64,000 nucleotides of DNA from Maribacter polysiphoniae (GCF_003148665.1 NZ_QGGQ01000002.1:655071-719070), one strand, 5' to 3'; shown: positions 36,931 through 45,616, counted from the first letter of the stretch. The notes: generated by a model not told the origin, from the sequence alone. Made by a program: numbers and translations.

Positions 36931-38514
36931 ATGAAAAAGTTCCTTTCAACACTGACAATCTGTGCCTTATTATTTGCCTCTTGTAGTGATGACGACCCCG
37001 TGGTGGACCCTACACCAACTGACCCTGTTGAAGTAACATACACCAGTGGATCAGCTGATTTCTCTAACTATGTAGCCGTAGGCAACTCTTTGACAGCAGG
37101 CTATTCCGATGCCGCTCTTTTTATAGACGGCCAAACCAATTCGTTCCCTGCCATGCTAGCTTCCAATTTTGCTTTGGCAGGTGGGGGTGACTTCAACATT
37201 CCATTTATGGCCGACAACTTGGGTGGCGCCACTTTAGGGGGCACACCGCTCCTAGGCAATAGACTGATTTTGTCTTTTGCATCAGGTTCCCCAACCCCTA
37301 CCCCAGTATCAGGTACAGGCTCCACGGAAATAACAAACACCCTGTCGGGCACCTTCAACAATATGGGGGTCCCTGGCGCCAAAAGCTTCCACTTAGGAGC
37401 TCCCGGTTACGGAAATGCTGCCGGAGTCCAGGCCGGATTGGCCAATCCTTATTTTGCGCGATTTGCCTCTAGCGCGACGGCCACGATCATTGGAGATGCC
37501 GTTGCACAAAATCCAACATTCTTTTCGCTTTGGATAGGCAATAATGATATATTAAGCTATGCTACCGGTGGTGGCGTGGGCGTTGACCAAACAGGGAACT
37601 TGGATCCCTCAACCTATGGAAGTTCGGACATTACCGATCCCAATGTTTTTGCCAATGTCTATGACGGACTTTTACAGGCATTGACCGCACAAGGTGCCGA
37701 TGGTGTAGTGGCAAACATCCCCGATATTACCACCATACCTTATTTTACTACGGTACCACACAATCCCTTAGACCCGACCAATCCCGATTTCGGACCCCAA
37801 ATACCCACTTTGAATGCGACATTCGCACAATTAAATGGGGTTTTCGAATATTTAGGCGTACCGGAAAGGGCCATTGAATTCTCAACGACGAGTGCTAGCT
37901 CCTTGGTTATCCGCGATGATTCGCTAACCGATTTGTCCGCCCAAATCACCCAAGTTCTTATGGGAGGTGGACTTGATGCCGGTACAGCAGGGGTTTACGG
38001 TTATCTATACGGACAAGCCCGTATGGCAAACGAAGATGATTTAATAGTGTTCCCTAGCCAGACCGTGATTGCCAAATTGAATGAGGATGCCTTTGCTACC
38101 TTGCAAAACCTAGGTTTACCCGCTGCCAATGCCGGGCAATTGGCCATTAATGGAATCACGTATCCCATGGATGACAAATGGGTACTCACCCCAGCAGAAC
38201 AAATGTCGGTTGCAACCGCCCATGCGGCATACAACCAAACCATAGAAAATTTAGCAACCCAATATGACCTGGCATTTGTCGATGTCAATGCTTTCTTGAC
38301 AACGATTGCCAATGAGGGAGTACAATTGGGCGACGGTAGTACGGTCACAGCCACTTACGCGACAGGTGGTGGATTCTCTCTTGATGGTGTACACCCATCA
38401 CCTAGGGGCTATGCCTTATTGACCCTTCTTTTTGTCGAATCCATTAACGAAAAATACGGATCTGATCTACCTGGTGTGAACCCATTGAATTATAAAGGTC
38501 TTTACATTAATTAA
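36931..38514 (+). CDS. SGNH/GDSL-type hydrolase lipoprotein, probably surface-exposed
   Basis: 527 residues. The lipoprotein signal ends LLFASC and is followed by SDDDP, an acidic stretch like the Bacteroidota lipoprotein export signal that moves lipoproteins to the cell surface (known for the phylum). Block I reads AVGNSLTAGYSD, so the Asp of GDSL is Asn while the nucleophile Ser remains. Block III is IGNNDIL and the catalytic Asp/His block is DGVHPSPRGYAL. An esterase or lipase acting outside the cell is likely; the substrate is unknown. It has its own promoter and a strong terminator. Confidence 0.88.
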   Translation: MKKFLSTLTICALLFASCSDDDPVVDPTPTDPVEVTYTSGSADFSNYVAVGNSLTAGYSDAALFIDGQTNSFPAMLASNFALAGGGDFNIPFMADNLGGATLGGTPLLGNRLILSFASGSPTPTPVSGTGSTEITNTLSGTFNNMGVPGAKSFHLGAPGYGNAAGVQAGLANPYFARFASSATATIIGDAVAQNPTFFSLWIGNNDILSYATGGGVGVDQTGNLDPSTYGSSDITDPNVFANVYDGLLQALTAQGADGVVANIPDITTIPYFTTVPHNPLDPTNPDFGPQIPTLNATFAQLNGVFEYLGVPERAIEFSTTSASSLVIRDDSLTDLSAQITQVLMGGGLDAGTAGVYGYLYGQARMANEDDLIVFPSQTVIAKLNEDAFATLQNLGLPAANAGQLAINGITYPMDDKWVLTPAEQMSVATAHAAYNQTIENLATQYDLAFVDVNAFLTTIANEGVQLGDGSTVTATYATGGGFSLDGVHPSPRGYALLTLLFVESINEKYGSDLPGVNPLNYKGLYIN

Positions 38515-38535
38515 TAGAAAAAAATTTATACTTTT

Positions 38536-38565
38536 AAAGGTATCGGGAAATCCCGATACCTTTTT
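38536..38565 (+). terminator. Terminator after the SGNH-hydrolase gene
   Basis: The stem AAAGGTATCGGG with CCCGATACCTTT has a 4-nt loop, ends in TTTTT, and starts 22 nt after the stop. Confidence 0.92.
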
Positions 38566-38586
38566 CAATTTATAAACACGTCTTAT

Positions 38587-38928
38587 ATGAAACTAATCTT
38601 ACGCATTCTCTTAAGCGCCTTGGCGGTGGTAATTCTCGCAAAAGTGCTCCCCGGCGTTGGGGTTGACACCTACACCACTGCTATAATCGTGGCCATAGTA
38701 TTGAGTCTTTTGAATTTTATTGTCAAGCCTATTTTAGTGATATTGACCTTACCTGTGACGATTTTGACATTGGGACTTTTCCTTTTGATCATCAATGCCA
38801 TTATCATTTTATTGGCCGATAACCTAATCACCGGGTTTTCAGTGGACAATATTTGGTGGGCGTTATTATTCAGTCTACTTCTTTCCTTTTTACAATCGAT
38901 CCTTTTTTCTTTACTCAAAGAAGACTGA
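38587..38928 (+). CDS. Phage-holin 4 superfamily (PF04020-like) membrane protein
   Basis: 113 residues with four hydrophobic helices (about 4-22, 30-50, 55-78, 88-108). The pattern NFIVKPILVILTLPVTILTLGLFLLIINA is typical of PF04020. Despite the name, these are chromosomal inner-membrane proteins in most bacteria and no prophage genes are near. Function unknown. It starts 21 nt after the terminator of the upstream gene; no separate promoter is obvious. Confidence 0.85.
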   Translation: MKLILRILLSALAVVILAKVLPGVGVDTYTTAIIVAIVLSLLNFIVKPILVILTLPVTILTLGLFLLIINAIIILLADNLITGFSVDNIWWALLFSLLLSFLQSILFSLLKED

Positions 38929-38968
38929 CCAGATTGATTTACAGATTGGAATACAGCTACTTAAAAAG

Positions 38969-38999
38969 TTGCTCGAGTATATAAAATATACTACTTTTG
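38969..38999 (+). promoter_or_regulatory. Promoter of tig
   Basis: TTG (38969-38971), 20 nt, then TACTTTTG (38992-38999): an ideal Bacteroidota promoter. Transcription should start near 39005, giving a leader of about 137 nt before tig. Confidence 0.75.
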
Positions 39000-39025
39000 C
39001 ATCCCATTTTAATTAACCGATTAAA

Positions 39026-39070
39026 ATGCAAGGCTGGTCCCCGCCATATTGTTATGATGGGTACCATTAA
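39026..39070 (+). CDS. Possible 14-codon upstream ORF in the tig leader
   Basis: ATG to TAA encodes MQGWSPPYCYDGYH. The ATG is preceded by an A-rich TTAAAA stretch, the usual Bacteroidota initiation context, and lies about 21 nt after the expected transcript start. The peptide is rich in Trp, Tyr, Pro, Gly and Cys, unlike random AT-rich DNA. The same bases also form a hairpin (39035-39066), so the signal may be RNA structure rather than protein. Whether it is translated is unknown. If it is, a leader or arrest peptide controlling trigger factor is one idea. Confidence 0.3.
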   Translation: MQGWSPPYCYDGYH

Positions 39071-39116
39071 AAAAATAACCCCTTGCTTCTGGTAGACAGA
39101 GCTATCGAGAAGAAGG
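39035..39116 (+). promoter_or_regulatory. Structured 5' leader of tig: two adjacent hairpins
   Basis: Hairpin 1: 39035-39048 with 39053-39066, loop TTGT, 11 Watson-Crick pairs, one wobble and two mismatches. Hairpin 2: CCTTgCTTCT (39081-39090, one bulged G) with AGAAGAAGG (39108-39116), extended inward by GGTAG with CTATC, loop ACAGAG. They are separated by an A-rich linker. Neither is followed by a U-run, so they are not terminators. The second ends 25 nt before the tig ATG. Candidate RNA regulatory element; no known riboswitch is recognised. Confidence 0.45.
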
Positions 39117-39141
39117 ATTTATGCTAAATTAAGATACGCAA

Positions 39142-40464
39142 ATGAATATCACGAAAGAGCAGATTGACGATTTAAATGCAGTTGTAAAGGTTGCCATTAC
39201 CAAGGAAGACTATCAAGACAAGGTTGAGAGCATCCTAAATGATTATAGAAAGCAGGCCAATATCCCCGGTTTTAGAAAAGGCCATGTTCCTATGGGACTT
39301 ATCAAAAAACAATACGGTAAAGCTGTTTTGGTTGACGAGGTCAATAAATTGATCCAAGACAACCTAAACAAATATTTGACTGAGGAAAAATTAGATGTCC
39401 TTGGAAACCCATTACCAAAACAACAGGACAATTTTGATTGGGAAAACGATCAATTGGACTTTGAATTCGAATTGGGCCTAGCACCTACTTTTGAGGTTCC
39501 TTTAAAGACCAAAAAAGCCTTGACATATTACAAGATCGTCGCTGACAAGAAAATGATCGATGATCAAGTTGAGCGTATTCAAAAACAATATGGCAAATTG
39601 GTCAATCAAAAAGAGGTCGCCAAGGATTTTGAGGTTATCGGTACTTTTAAAAACGAAGCCGAGGAAATCGAAAATAAAACAACGATAGAACTTGATAAGG
39701 TCAAAAGCAAAAAAGCCTTAAACAGCTTATTGGGCAAAAAAGTGGGCGATGACGTCACTCTTGCCACCAAAGGCCTTTTTAAGGAAGATTACCTACTATC
39801 AAGTGTATTGGGCGTATCCCAAGAAAAAGCCAAGGACCTGGATATCGAAGTTGCCTTTACTATTGAGGAAATCAACGAAAGGGAACCAGCGAAACTTGAT
39901 CAAGAATTGTTCGACAAACTTTTCGGCAAGGATGTTGTTAAATCCACTGAGGAGTTGAAAGACAAAATCAAGGAAGATTCCGAGAAGCAATTTGAACAAC
40001 AGTCAGATCAAAAATTATTGAATGACATTACCGAGTATTTCATTGAAAATACCAAATTCGACCTACCTGCGGAATTCTTGACCAAATGGATCAAAATGAC
40101 CGGTGAGGAACCGCTTTCCGATGACCAGGCGAATGAAGAGTTTGAAAAATCGGAAAAAGGATTGCGTTACCAATTGATCGAAGGTAAGATCATCAAGGAT
40201 CACGATATTCAAATCCAATTTGACGAGCTTAAGGATTTTGCCAAAGGATTCATTAAGACACAAATGGCCCAATTTGGACAATTGAATCCACAAGAAGAGG
40301 AATTGGATAATATTGCCGCCCGTGTATTAGGCAATCAGGATGAGGTTAAAAGACTTTCTGAACAGCTAATGAGCCAAAAACTACTTACCTTATATAAGGA
40401 AAAAGTGAATTTAAAGACCAAAGAGGTCACTTATGAAAACTTCGTAAAAGAAGTTTACGGATAA
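39142..40464 (+). CDS. tig: Trigger factor (ribosome-associated chaperone)
   Basis: 440 residues. The N-terminal ribosome-binding domain (about 1-115) contains the signature PGFRKGHVPMGLI. A short middle region (about 150-240) replaces a clear FKBP motif, and the C-terminal helical arms (about 250-440) are rich in Lys, Glu and Gln. Trigger factor binds at the polypeptide exit of the 50S subunit and shields nascent chains. clpP and clpX follow, the conserved tig-clpP-clpX order. It has its own ideal promoter and a structured 5' leader, and ends at a terminator before clpP. Confidence 0.95.
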   Translation: MNITKEQIDDLNAVVKVAITKEDYQDKVESILNDYRKQANIPGFRKGHVPMGLIKKQYGKAVLVDEVNKLIQDNLNKYLTEEKLDVLGNPLPKQQDNFDWENDQLDFEFELGLAPTFEVPLKTKKALTYYKIVADKKMIDDQVERIQKQYGKLVNQKEVAKDFEVIGTFKNEAEEIENKTTIELDKVKSKKALNSLLGKKVGDDVTLATKGLFKEDYLLSSVLGVSQEKAKDLDIEVAFTIEEINEREPAKLDQELFDKLFGKDVVKSTEELKDKIKEDSEKQFEQQSDQKLLNDITEYFIENTKFDLPAEFLTKWIKMTGEEPLSDDQANEEFEKSEKGLRYQLIEGKIIKDHDIQIQFDELKDFAKGFIKTQMAQFGQLNPQEEELDNIAARVLGNQDEVKRLSEQLMSQKLLTLYKEKVNLKTKEVTYENFVKEVYG

Positions 40465-40489
40465 ATTTTGGGCCAAAAAGCAAAATCCT

Positions 40490-40524
40490 TTGCTTTATAT
40501 GTCTCATTAAAATAAGTATCTTTA
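40490..40524 (+). promoter_or_regulatory. Candidate clpP promoter abutting the tig terminator
   Basis: TTG (40490-40492), 24 nt, then TATCTTTA (40517-40524). The predicted start (about 40529-40533) falls in the left arm of the terminator stem. Confidence 0.45.
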
Positions 40525-40525
40525 C

Positions 40526-40557
40526 GGTGCCGAAGCTTTGGTTTCGGCACCTTTTTT
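40526..40557 (+). terminator. Rho-independent terminator between tig and clpP
   Basis: GGTGCCGAA (40526-40534) pairs with TTCGGCACC (40543-40551), loop 8 nt, followed by TTTTTT. It begins 62 nt after the tig stop and ends 25 nt before the clpP ATG. Confidence 0.9.
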
Positions 40558-40582
40558 ATCTAAAATATTGAAGACAAACCAC

Positions 40583-41263
40583 ATGGATTACGGAAAAGAA
40601 TTCAAAAATTACGCGATAAACCATCAGGGAATCAACAGCATGTATTATGATAAGATCATGAGCAGCATGTACCCGATGAACATGACACCAAATATCATTG
40701 AGGAAAGACAATTGAATGCCATCGCCATGGATGTCTTCTCCCGACTAATGATGGACAGGATTATTTTCCTTGGAACTGGAATCAACGACCAAGTTGCCAA
40801 CATTGTACAAGCGCAATTGTTGTTCTTGGAAAGTGCCGATGCCTCCAAAGATATTCAGATTTATATCAATTCACCAGGTGGTAGTGTTTATGCAGGACTA
40901 GGTATTTATGATACCATGCAATTCATTAAACCCGATGTTGCCACCATCTGTACGGGTATGGCCGCTTCAATGGGTGCGGTTTTATTATGCGCCGGACAAA
41001 AAGGCAAGCGCAGTGGTTTAACCCACTCCCGTGTTATGATCCACCAACCCATGGGTGGCGCACAAGGGCAGGCGAGTGATATTGAAATTACCGCAAGGGA
41101 AATCCTAAAATTAAAAGATGAGCTTTATGAGATCATCTCCAAGCATTCCGGACAAACTTTGGAAAAAGTACAAGAGGACAGCGACAGGGATTACTGGATG
41201 AAAGCAGAGGAAGCCATGAAATATGGTATGATCGATGAGATTTTAGTAAGGGACAAAGACTAA
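40583..41263 (+). CDS. clpP: ATP-dependent Clp protease proteolytic subunit
   Basis: 226 residues from ATG 40583 (MDYGKEFKNYAINH); the frame from 40538 would begin inside the terminator. The catalytic Ser129 is in GMAASMGAVLL, His154 in SRVMIHQP, and the Asp follows further on. An N-terminal extension of about 30 residues (MYYDKIMSSMYPMN) precedes the usual core, as in other Bacteroidota ClpP, and may be trimmed. ClpP forms the tetradecameric protease served by ClpX, encoded 95 nt downstream. Confidence 0.97.
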   Translation: MDYGKEFKNYAINHQGINSMYYDKIMSSMYPMNMTPNIIEERQLNAIAMDVFSRLMMDRIIFLGTGINDQVANIVQAQLLFLESADASKDIQIYINSPGGSVYAGLGIYDTMQFIKPDVATICTGMAASMGAVLLCAGQKGKRSGLTHSRVMIHQPMGGAQGQASDIEITAREILKLKDELYEIISKHSGQTLEKVQEDSDRDYWMKAEEAMKYGMIDEILVRDKD

Positions 41264-41285
41264 AAACGACTAAAAAGTTTAGAAA

Positions 41286-41348
41286 TATCGCCCTTGTTCC
41301 CATGGGCGATAAACCAAAATCAAAATTCTATCGTTATTCTTGATAGAA
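41286..41348 (+). other. Two hairpins in the clpP-clpX gap
   Basis: TATCGCCC (41286-41293) pairs with GGGCGATA (41304-41311); TTCTATC (41326-41332) pairs with GATAGAA (41342-41348), ending 10 nt before the clpX ATG. There is no U-run after either, so they are not clear terminators. RNA processing or translational control is possible. Confidence 0.35.
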
Positions 41349-41358
41349 AATAAATGTT

Positions 41359-42594
41359 ATGGCAAAAGAAAATTTAGAATGTTCTTTTTGTGGAAGGAAA
41401 AAACCAGAGACCAATCTATTGATTGCTGGTTTGGATGCACACATATGTGACCGATGTATAGAACAGGCCCATGGTATCGTTGCCGAGGAGTCGAACCAAT
41501 CGAAAAACAGTGACCTGTCTTCTGAATTGGTTTTGAAAAAACCCTTGGAAATAAAAGAATTCCTAGACACATTCATCATAGGTCAAAATCGGACCAAAAA
41601 AGTAATGTCAGTAGCGGTTTACAATCACTATAAAAGATTGTTACAACCACTTGGAAAGGATGAAGACATAGAAATCCAAAAAAGTAATATCATAATGGTA
41701 GGCCAAACAGGAACAGGTAAAACCCTGATGGCCAAAACCATTGCCAAGATGTTAAACGTTCCTTTGGCCATTGTTGATGCCACCGTACTTACCGAAGCTG
41801 GTTATGTGGGTGAGGACGTGGAAAGCATATTGACCCGTTTACTTCAAGCAGCCGATTATAACCTTGAGAAAGCTGAACGCGGTATTGTCTTCATAGATGA
41901 AATAGATAAAATTGCGCGAAAGAGCGATAATCCTTCCATAACCAGGGACGTATCCGGTGAAGGTGTCCAACAAGGACTCCTTAAACTCTTGGAAGGCACC
42001 ATGGTCAATGTACCGCCAAAAGGTGGACGAAAACATCCCGACCAAAAATTCATCGAGGTAAATACGGAGAACATCCTCTTTATCGCCGGTGGTGCTTTTG
42101 ATGGTATTGAACGTGCAATCACAAAACGATTGAACATGCAAGCCGTGGGTTATAGTGCCTCAAAGGCCGATGACCATATCGATGAGGACAATATCCTACA
42201 ATACATCATTCCTAGGGATTTGAAGGAATTTGGACTTATTCCTGAAATTATAGGAAGGTTACCCGTATTGACATACATGAATCCTTTGGACAAGAAAACA
42301 TTAAGGTCAATCTTAACCGAGCCAAAAAATGCCATCATAAAACAATATGAAAAGTTGTTCGCAATGGATGGTATCACGTTCACAATAACGGAACAGGCCT
42401 TGGATTACATTGTCAATAAGGCAATTGAATATAAATTAGGTGCAAGGGGTCTCCGATCATTGTGCGAAGCCATATTCACCGATGCCATGTTCGAAATGCC
42501 CAGTAATGGTGAAACCGAATTCAAGGTATCCAAACCTTATGCCGAGAATAAATTATCCTTTGAGACCATCAAGAAACTAAAAGCGGTTTCTTAA
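41359..42594 (+). CDS. clpX: ATP-dependent Clp protease ATP-binding subunit ClpX
   Basis: 411 residues. The N-terminal C4 zinc-binding domain has ECSFCG and HICDRC. The AAA+ domain shows Walker A GQTGTGKT, Walker [11 protein letters not shown] and the GYVGEDVES pore-loop region; a C-terminal small domain ([12 protein letters not shown]) follows. ClpX unfolds tagged proteins and feeds them to ClpP. It is the last gene of the tig-clpP-clpX group. Its final 26 nt overlap the convergent downstream gene. Confidence 0.98.
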   Translation: MAKENLECSFCGRKKPETNLLIAGLDAHICDRCIEQAHGIVAEESNQSKNSDLSSELVLKKPLEIKEFLDTFIIGQNRTKKVMSVAVYNHYKRLLQPLGKDEDIEIQKSNIIMVGQTGTGKTLMAKTIAKMLNVPLAIVDATVLTEAGYVGEDVESILTRLLQAADYNLEKAERGIVFIDEIDKIARKSDNPSITRDVSGEGVQQGLLKLLEGTMVNVPPKGGRKHPDQKFIEVNTENILFIAGGAFDGIERAITKRLNMQAVGYSASKADDHIDEDNILQYIIPRDLKEFGLIPEIIGRLPVLTYMNPLDKKTLRSILTEPKNAIIKQYEKLFAMDGITFTITEQALDYIVNKAIEYKLGARGLRSLCEAIFTDAMFEMPSNGETEFKVSKPYAENKLSFETIKKLKAVS

Positions 42595-43156
42595 GTTGAA
42601 CAACTTTGGTTTTCGAAGCGGTTTTATGGGTGGCAAGTGATAAGAGATCTTTAGCTATTTTCTTGATGATTTCATCTTCCTTATAAAGATCATGTCCGAA
42701 TTCATGGATGATTTCGGTATCCATTTCCAATTCACCCAATTGGTCTTCGGATGGCACATTGGCATCCATACCACCATAAACCAAGGTTGTGGGTATAGCC
42801 CACTCATGATTATCACCATACAGACTAGAGGCGGATACAGCATATAATGATTTCATGGGAAGCCCTTGCAAACCGGCTTTCCATGCTATCTCCCCTCCTA
42901 TCCCAAATGCCAAATAATGACAGGGTTCCTTCTCCTTTTGCTGCAATTGACCAATTGCGGTTTGAAGCCCCCCGTGTACAAATGCATCCTTTAGATGTTT
43001 GTCGGAACAATCAATGTCAACGTCAATCTTTGCCAATTTCTGGCTATCATAATAGGTGATATTAAAATACTGCTGAAGATATACTAAATAAGCAGTAGCC
43101 CAAACTCCTTTTTTTGCACCCCACATATCCGATATAACAACAAGTTTTTCTGCCAT
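42569..43156 (-). CDS. Alpha/beta-hydrolase-like protein lacking the usual nucleophile
   Basis: 195 residues from ATG 43156 ([19 protein letters not shown]); ATG 43171 would add MIFPI. The fold resembles a small alpha/beta hydrolase: an N-terminal strand, an elbow-like strand [12 protein letters not shown], then [12 protein letters not shown] (acid-site pattern) and [11 protein letters not shown] (His-site pattern). The elbow has no Ser, Cys or Asp in the nucleophile place, so catalysis is doubtful. Function unknown. The C-terminal 26 nt overlap the 3' end of clpX on the opposite strand. Confidence 0.7.
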   Translation of the reverse strand: MAEKLVVISDMWGAKKGVWATAYLVYLQQYFNITYYDSQKLAKIDVDIDCSDKHLKDAFVHGGLQTAIGQLQQKEKEPCHYLAFGIGGEIAWKAGLQGLPMKSLYAVSASSLYGDNHEWAIPTTLVYGGMDANVPSEDQLGELEMDTEIIHEFGHDLYKEDEIIKKIAKDLLSLATHKTASKTKVVQLKKPLLVS

Positions 43157-43227
43157 GATAGGAAAAATCATTTAGTTAATAGTTAGCTTGACTACTAAAT
43201 TCTTCCTTTCATTTCAAAAATCACTAT

Positions 43228-44742
43228 TTATTGGTTTATCTGAAGTAATTCCTCGATATAGTCCCTTTTGTTGGATAATCTTGGTATTTTATGCTGTCCC
43301 CCCAATTTATTCTTTGACTTCAACCAATCATAGAACAGATTCTCCCTTGCAGCATGTACCACGGGCATTTTCAAGGTAATGTTATTGTAGCGTTTTGCCT
43401 CATAATCAGAATTGAGTGATTTCAGGGCATTGTCCAAAACCTCGGTAAAATAATTCAGATCTTCTGGCGCTTTCCTGAATTCAATGATCCATTCATGGGC
43501 CCCCTTGTCCCTTCCTGACATAAAAATCGGGGCCGCCGTATAATCCTTTATTTCCGCCCCAGTCTTGTTACAAATCCTTTTAAGGGCCTCCTCGGCATTC
43601 TCAATGATCAATTCCTCCCCAAAAACATTGATAAAATGCTTTGTTCTGCCGGTAATACGAATCCGGTAGGGGTTGATTGAGGTAAAGCGTACCGTATCCC
43701 CTATTTTATAACGCCAAAGCCCTGAATTGGTCGTAATAATGATGGCATAATTCGTTTTCAGTTCAACTTCCCAAAGTGGTATGGCCTTTTGTTCCGGCGT
43801 ATTATAGGTATCCATGGGAATAAATTCATAAAAAATACCATAATCAAGCATCAATAAAAGATCATTCGCATTGTTCCTGTCCTGAATGGCAAAGAAACCT
43901 TCCGAGGCATTGTATATCTCATAATACTTGAAATTTTTCCGCGGAAGCAAATTTTGATATTGCTCTTTATAGGGGACGAAACTCACCCCTCCGTGAAAAT
44001 ATACTTCCAGGTTTTCCCAAACCTGAAACAGGTTATCCTTTCCTGCATCCTGGAGTACATTGTTCAATAATACCAACATCCAAGAAGGCACACCGGCCAA
44101 ACTTGTTACATTTTCCTGGGTACTTTCATGGATAATAGCCTTAAGCTTGCTTTCCCATTCACTCATGAGCGACACCTTGTTACTAGGTGTACTGCTGAAT
44201 TCCGCCCAAAGCGGCATATTATCTATCAAAATCGCCGATAAGTCCCCAAAGAACGAATCGTTGTCCTTATACAATTCCTTACTTCCCCCCAAGCGGAGAC
44301 TTTTCCCCGTAAACAACTGGGAATCTTCATTATTGTTCAGATACAGGCACAAAAGATCCTTGCCGGATTTATAATGGCAATCCTCCAAGGCTTCCGAACT
44401 TACCGGAATAAACTTACTCTTGGCGTTTGTTGTACCACTGCTTTTCGCAAACCACTTGATCGAGGTCGGCCAAAATACATTTTGCTCCCCTTTCCGGGTA
44501 CGTTCGATCATGGGCTCGATTTCCTCATAGGAGGTAATGGGAACCCGCTCACGAAAGGTTTCATAATTGACAATCGTCTCAAAATCATAGGTCCGGCCAA
44601 TTTCGGTATCCTCAGCAATTTCCAACAATTGATGCAACACCTCTTCCTGCACTTCGGCCGGATATTTTAAAAAAAGTTCGATTTGGTGATAACGTTTTTT
44701 GAGCAACCAGCTTGCGATGGAATTAAACAGGGGTATCGGCAT
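43228..44742 (-). CDS. GH3 auxin-responsive promoter family protein (acyl-adenylate/amide synthetase fold)
   Basis: 504 residues. ANL-superfamily motifs are present: FAKSSGTTNAKSKFIPVS (ATP/P-loop-like), YEIYNASEGFFAIQD, LWRYKIGDTVRFTS and RTKHFINVFGEELI. Plant GH3 proteins join amino acids to acyl acids through acyl-AMP. Bacterial members are common in Bacteroidota and their substrates are mostly unknown. Start at ATG 44742 with MPIPLFNSIASWLLKKR. It is divergent from the DUF2797 gene (79-nt gap, with TATCTTTA at 44751-44758 on the plus strand). Confidence 0.9.
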   Translation of the reverse strand: MPIPLFNSIASWLLKKRYHQIELFLKYPAEVQEEVLHQLLEIAEDTEIGRTYDFETIVNYETFRERVPITSYEEIEPMIERTRKGEQNVFWPTSIKWFAKSSGTTNAKSKFIPVSSEALEDCHYKSGKDLLCLYLNNNEDSQLFTGKSLRLGGSKELYKDNDSFFGDLSAILIDNMPLWAEFSSTPSNKVSLMSEWESKLKAIIHESTQENVTSLAGVPSWMLVLLNNVLQDAGKDNLFQVWENLEVYFHGGVSFVPYKEQYQNLLPRKNFKYYEIYNASEGFFAIQDRNNANDLLLMLDYGIFYEFIPMDTYNTPEQKAIPLWEVELKTNYAIIITTNSGLWRYKIGDTVRFTSINPYRIRITGRTKHFINVFGEELIIENAEEALKRICNKTGAEIKDYTAAPIFMSGRDKGAHEWIIEFRKAPEDLNYFTEVLDNALKSLNSDYEAKRYNNITLKMPVVHAARENLFYDWLKSKNKLGGQHKIPRLSNKRDYIEELLQINQ

Positions 44743-44821
44743 TTTTTGGGTATCTTTAGCAACCTAAAATTAAGGTTTATAGTTATCATTTCAAATAGAA
44801 TATCGAATAAGAATTTCTTTT

Positions 44822-45616
44822 ATGCAATACGAGGGAGTACTACGAAAAATGCAGACTGAAATGGGACAACCCATACAGTATTACATGCTTTTTAAAGACA
44901 ATTTTCTAAACGTGAACCAAGTCCTGAATCGGGAAATACAGATTGATTTCATTAAATATGAATGCCTTAATTGCGGCAGGGACCTACCTATTTTCAGACA
45001 AGGGTTTTGTAAATCCTGTTTTTTCGAAACACCTTCCGCAGGAGATTGGATCATGCGACCCGAATTAAGTACTGCCCATTTGAACAAAGAGGACCGGGAC
45101 CTTGCCTATGAAAAAAAGGCGCAATTGCAACCGCATATCGTTTATTTGGCCAATTCGAGCAACATTAAGGTGGGGGTTACCCGTAAGTCCCAGGTACCGA
45201 CACGTTGGATCGACCAGGGTGCCCATGAGGCCATAGAAATCGTGGAAGTACCCAATAGGTATTTGGCAGGAATCACAGAGGTTGCCCTAAAAGACCATAT
45301 TGGCGATAAAACCAATTGGCGTAAAATGTTGACCAATAATGTTGACGATGAAGATTTAATTACGTGGCGCAACAAACTCAGACCCTACATCCCCGAAGAG
45401 GCTGCGCAATATTTCATTGAAAACAACCATGAGACCCATATGGCCTTTCCCGTTCTGGAATATCCTGAAAAAGTAAAGAGTCTAAACCTAACAAAGACCC
45501 CTAGCTATAAAGGCATACTAACGGGCATAAAAGGCCAATACCTCCTGTTCAAGGACAATACCGTTTTCAACGTTAGGGGCAGCGAAGGCTATTATGTTTC
45601 GATAAGCATTAGTTAA
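44822..45616 (+). CDS. DUF2797 protein with a zinc-ribbon-like cysteine cluster
   Basis: 264 residues. A CxxC pair (ECLNCG) and a second CxxC (FCKSC) near residues 43-61 form a likely zinc site. Next comes HIVYLANSSNIKVGVTRKSQVPTRWIDQGA, which by eye resembles the core of GIY-YIG/T5orf172-type domains (Tyr, Lys-Val-Gly-Val-Thr, Arg). DUF2797 has no established function, so a nucleic-acid role is only a suggestion. The last 8 nt overlap the convergent AsmA gene. Confidence 0.8.
   Translation: MQYEGVLRKMQTEMGQPIQYYMLFKDNFLNVNQVLNREIQIDFIKYECLNCGRDLPIFRQGFCKSCFFETPSAGDWIMRPELSTAHLNKEDRDLAYEKKAQLQPHIVYLANSSNIKVGVTRKSQVPTRWIDQGAHEAIEIVEVPNRYLAGITEVALKDHIGDKTNWRKMLTNNVDDEDLITWRNKLRPYIPEEAAQYFIENNHETHMAFPVLEYPEKVKSLNLTKTPSYKGILTGIKGQYLLFKDNTVFNVRGSEGYYVSISIS

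Noticed and set aside
38587..38928. Holin gene as a sign of a prophage
   Set aside because: PF04020 proteins are common chromosomal membrane proteins, and no phage gene is near.
39081..39116. Hairpin before tig as a Rho-independent terminator
   Set aside because: The stem is followed by ATTTATGC and not a U-run, and tig has no other promoter in the remaining 25 nt.
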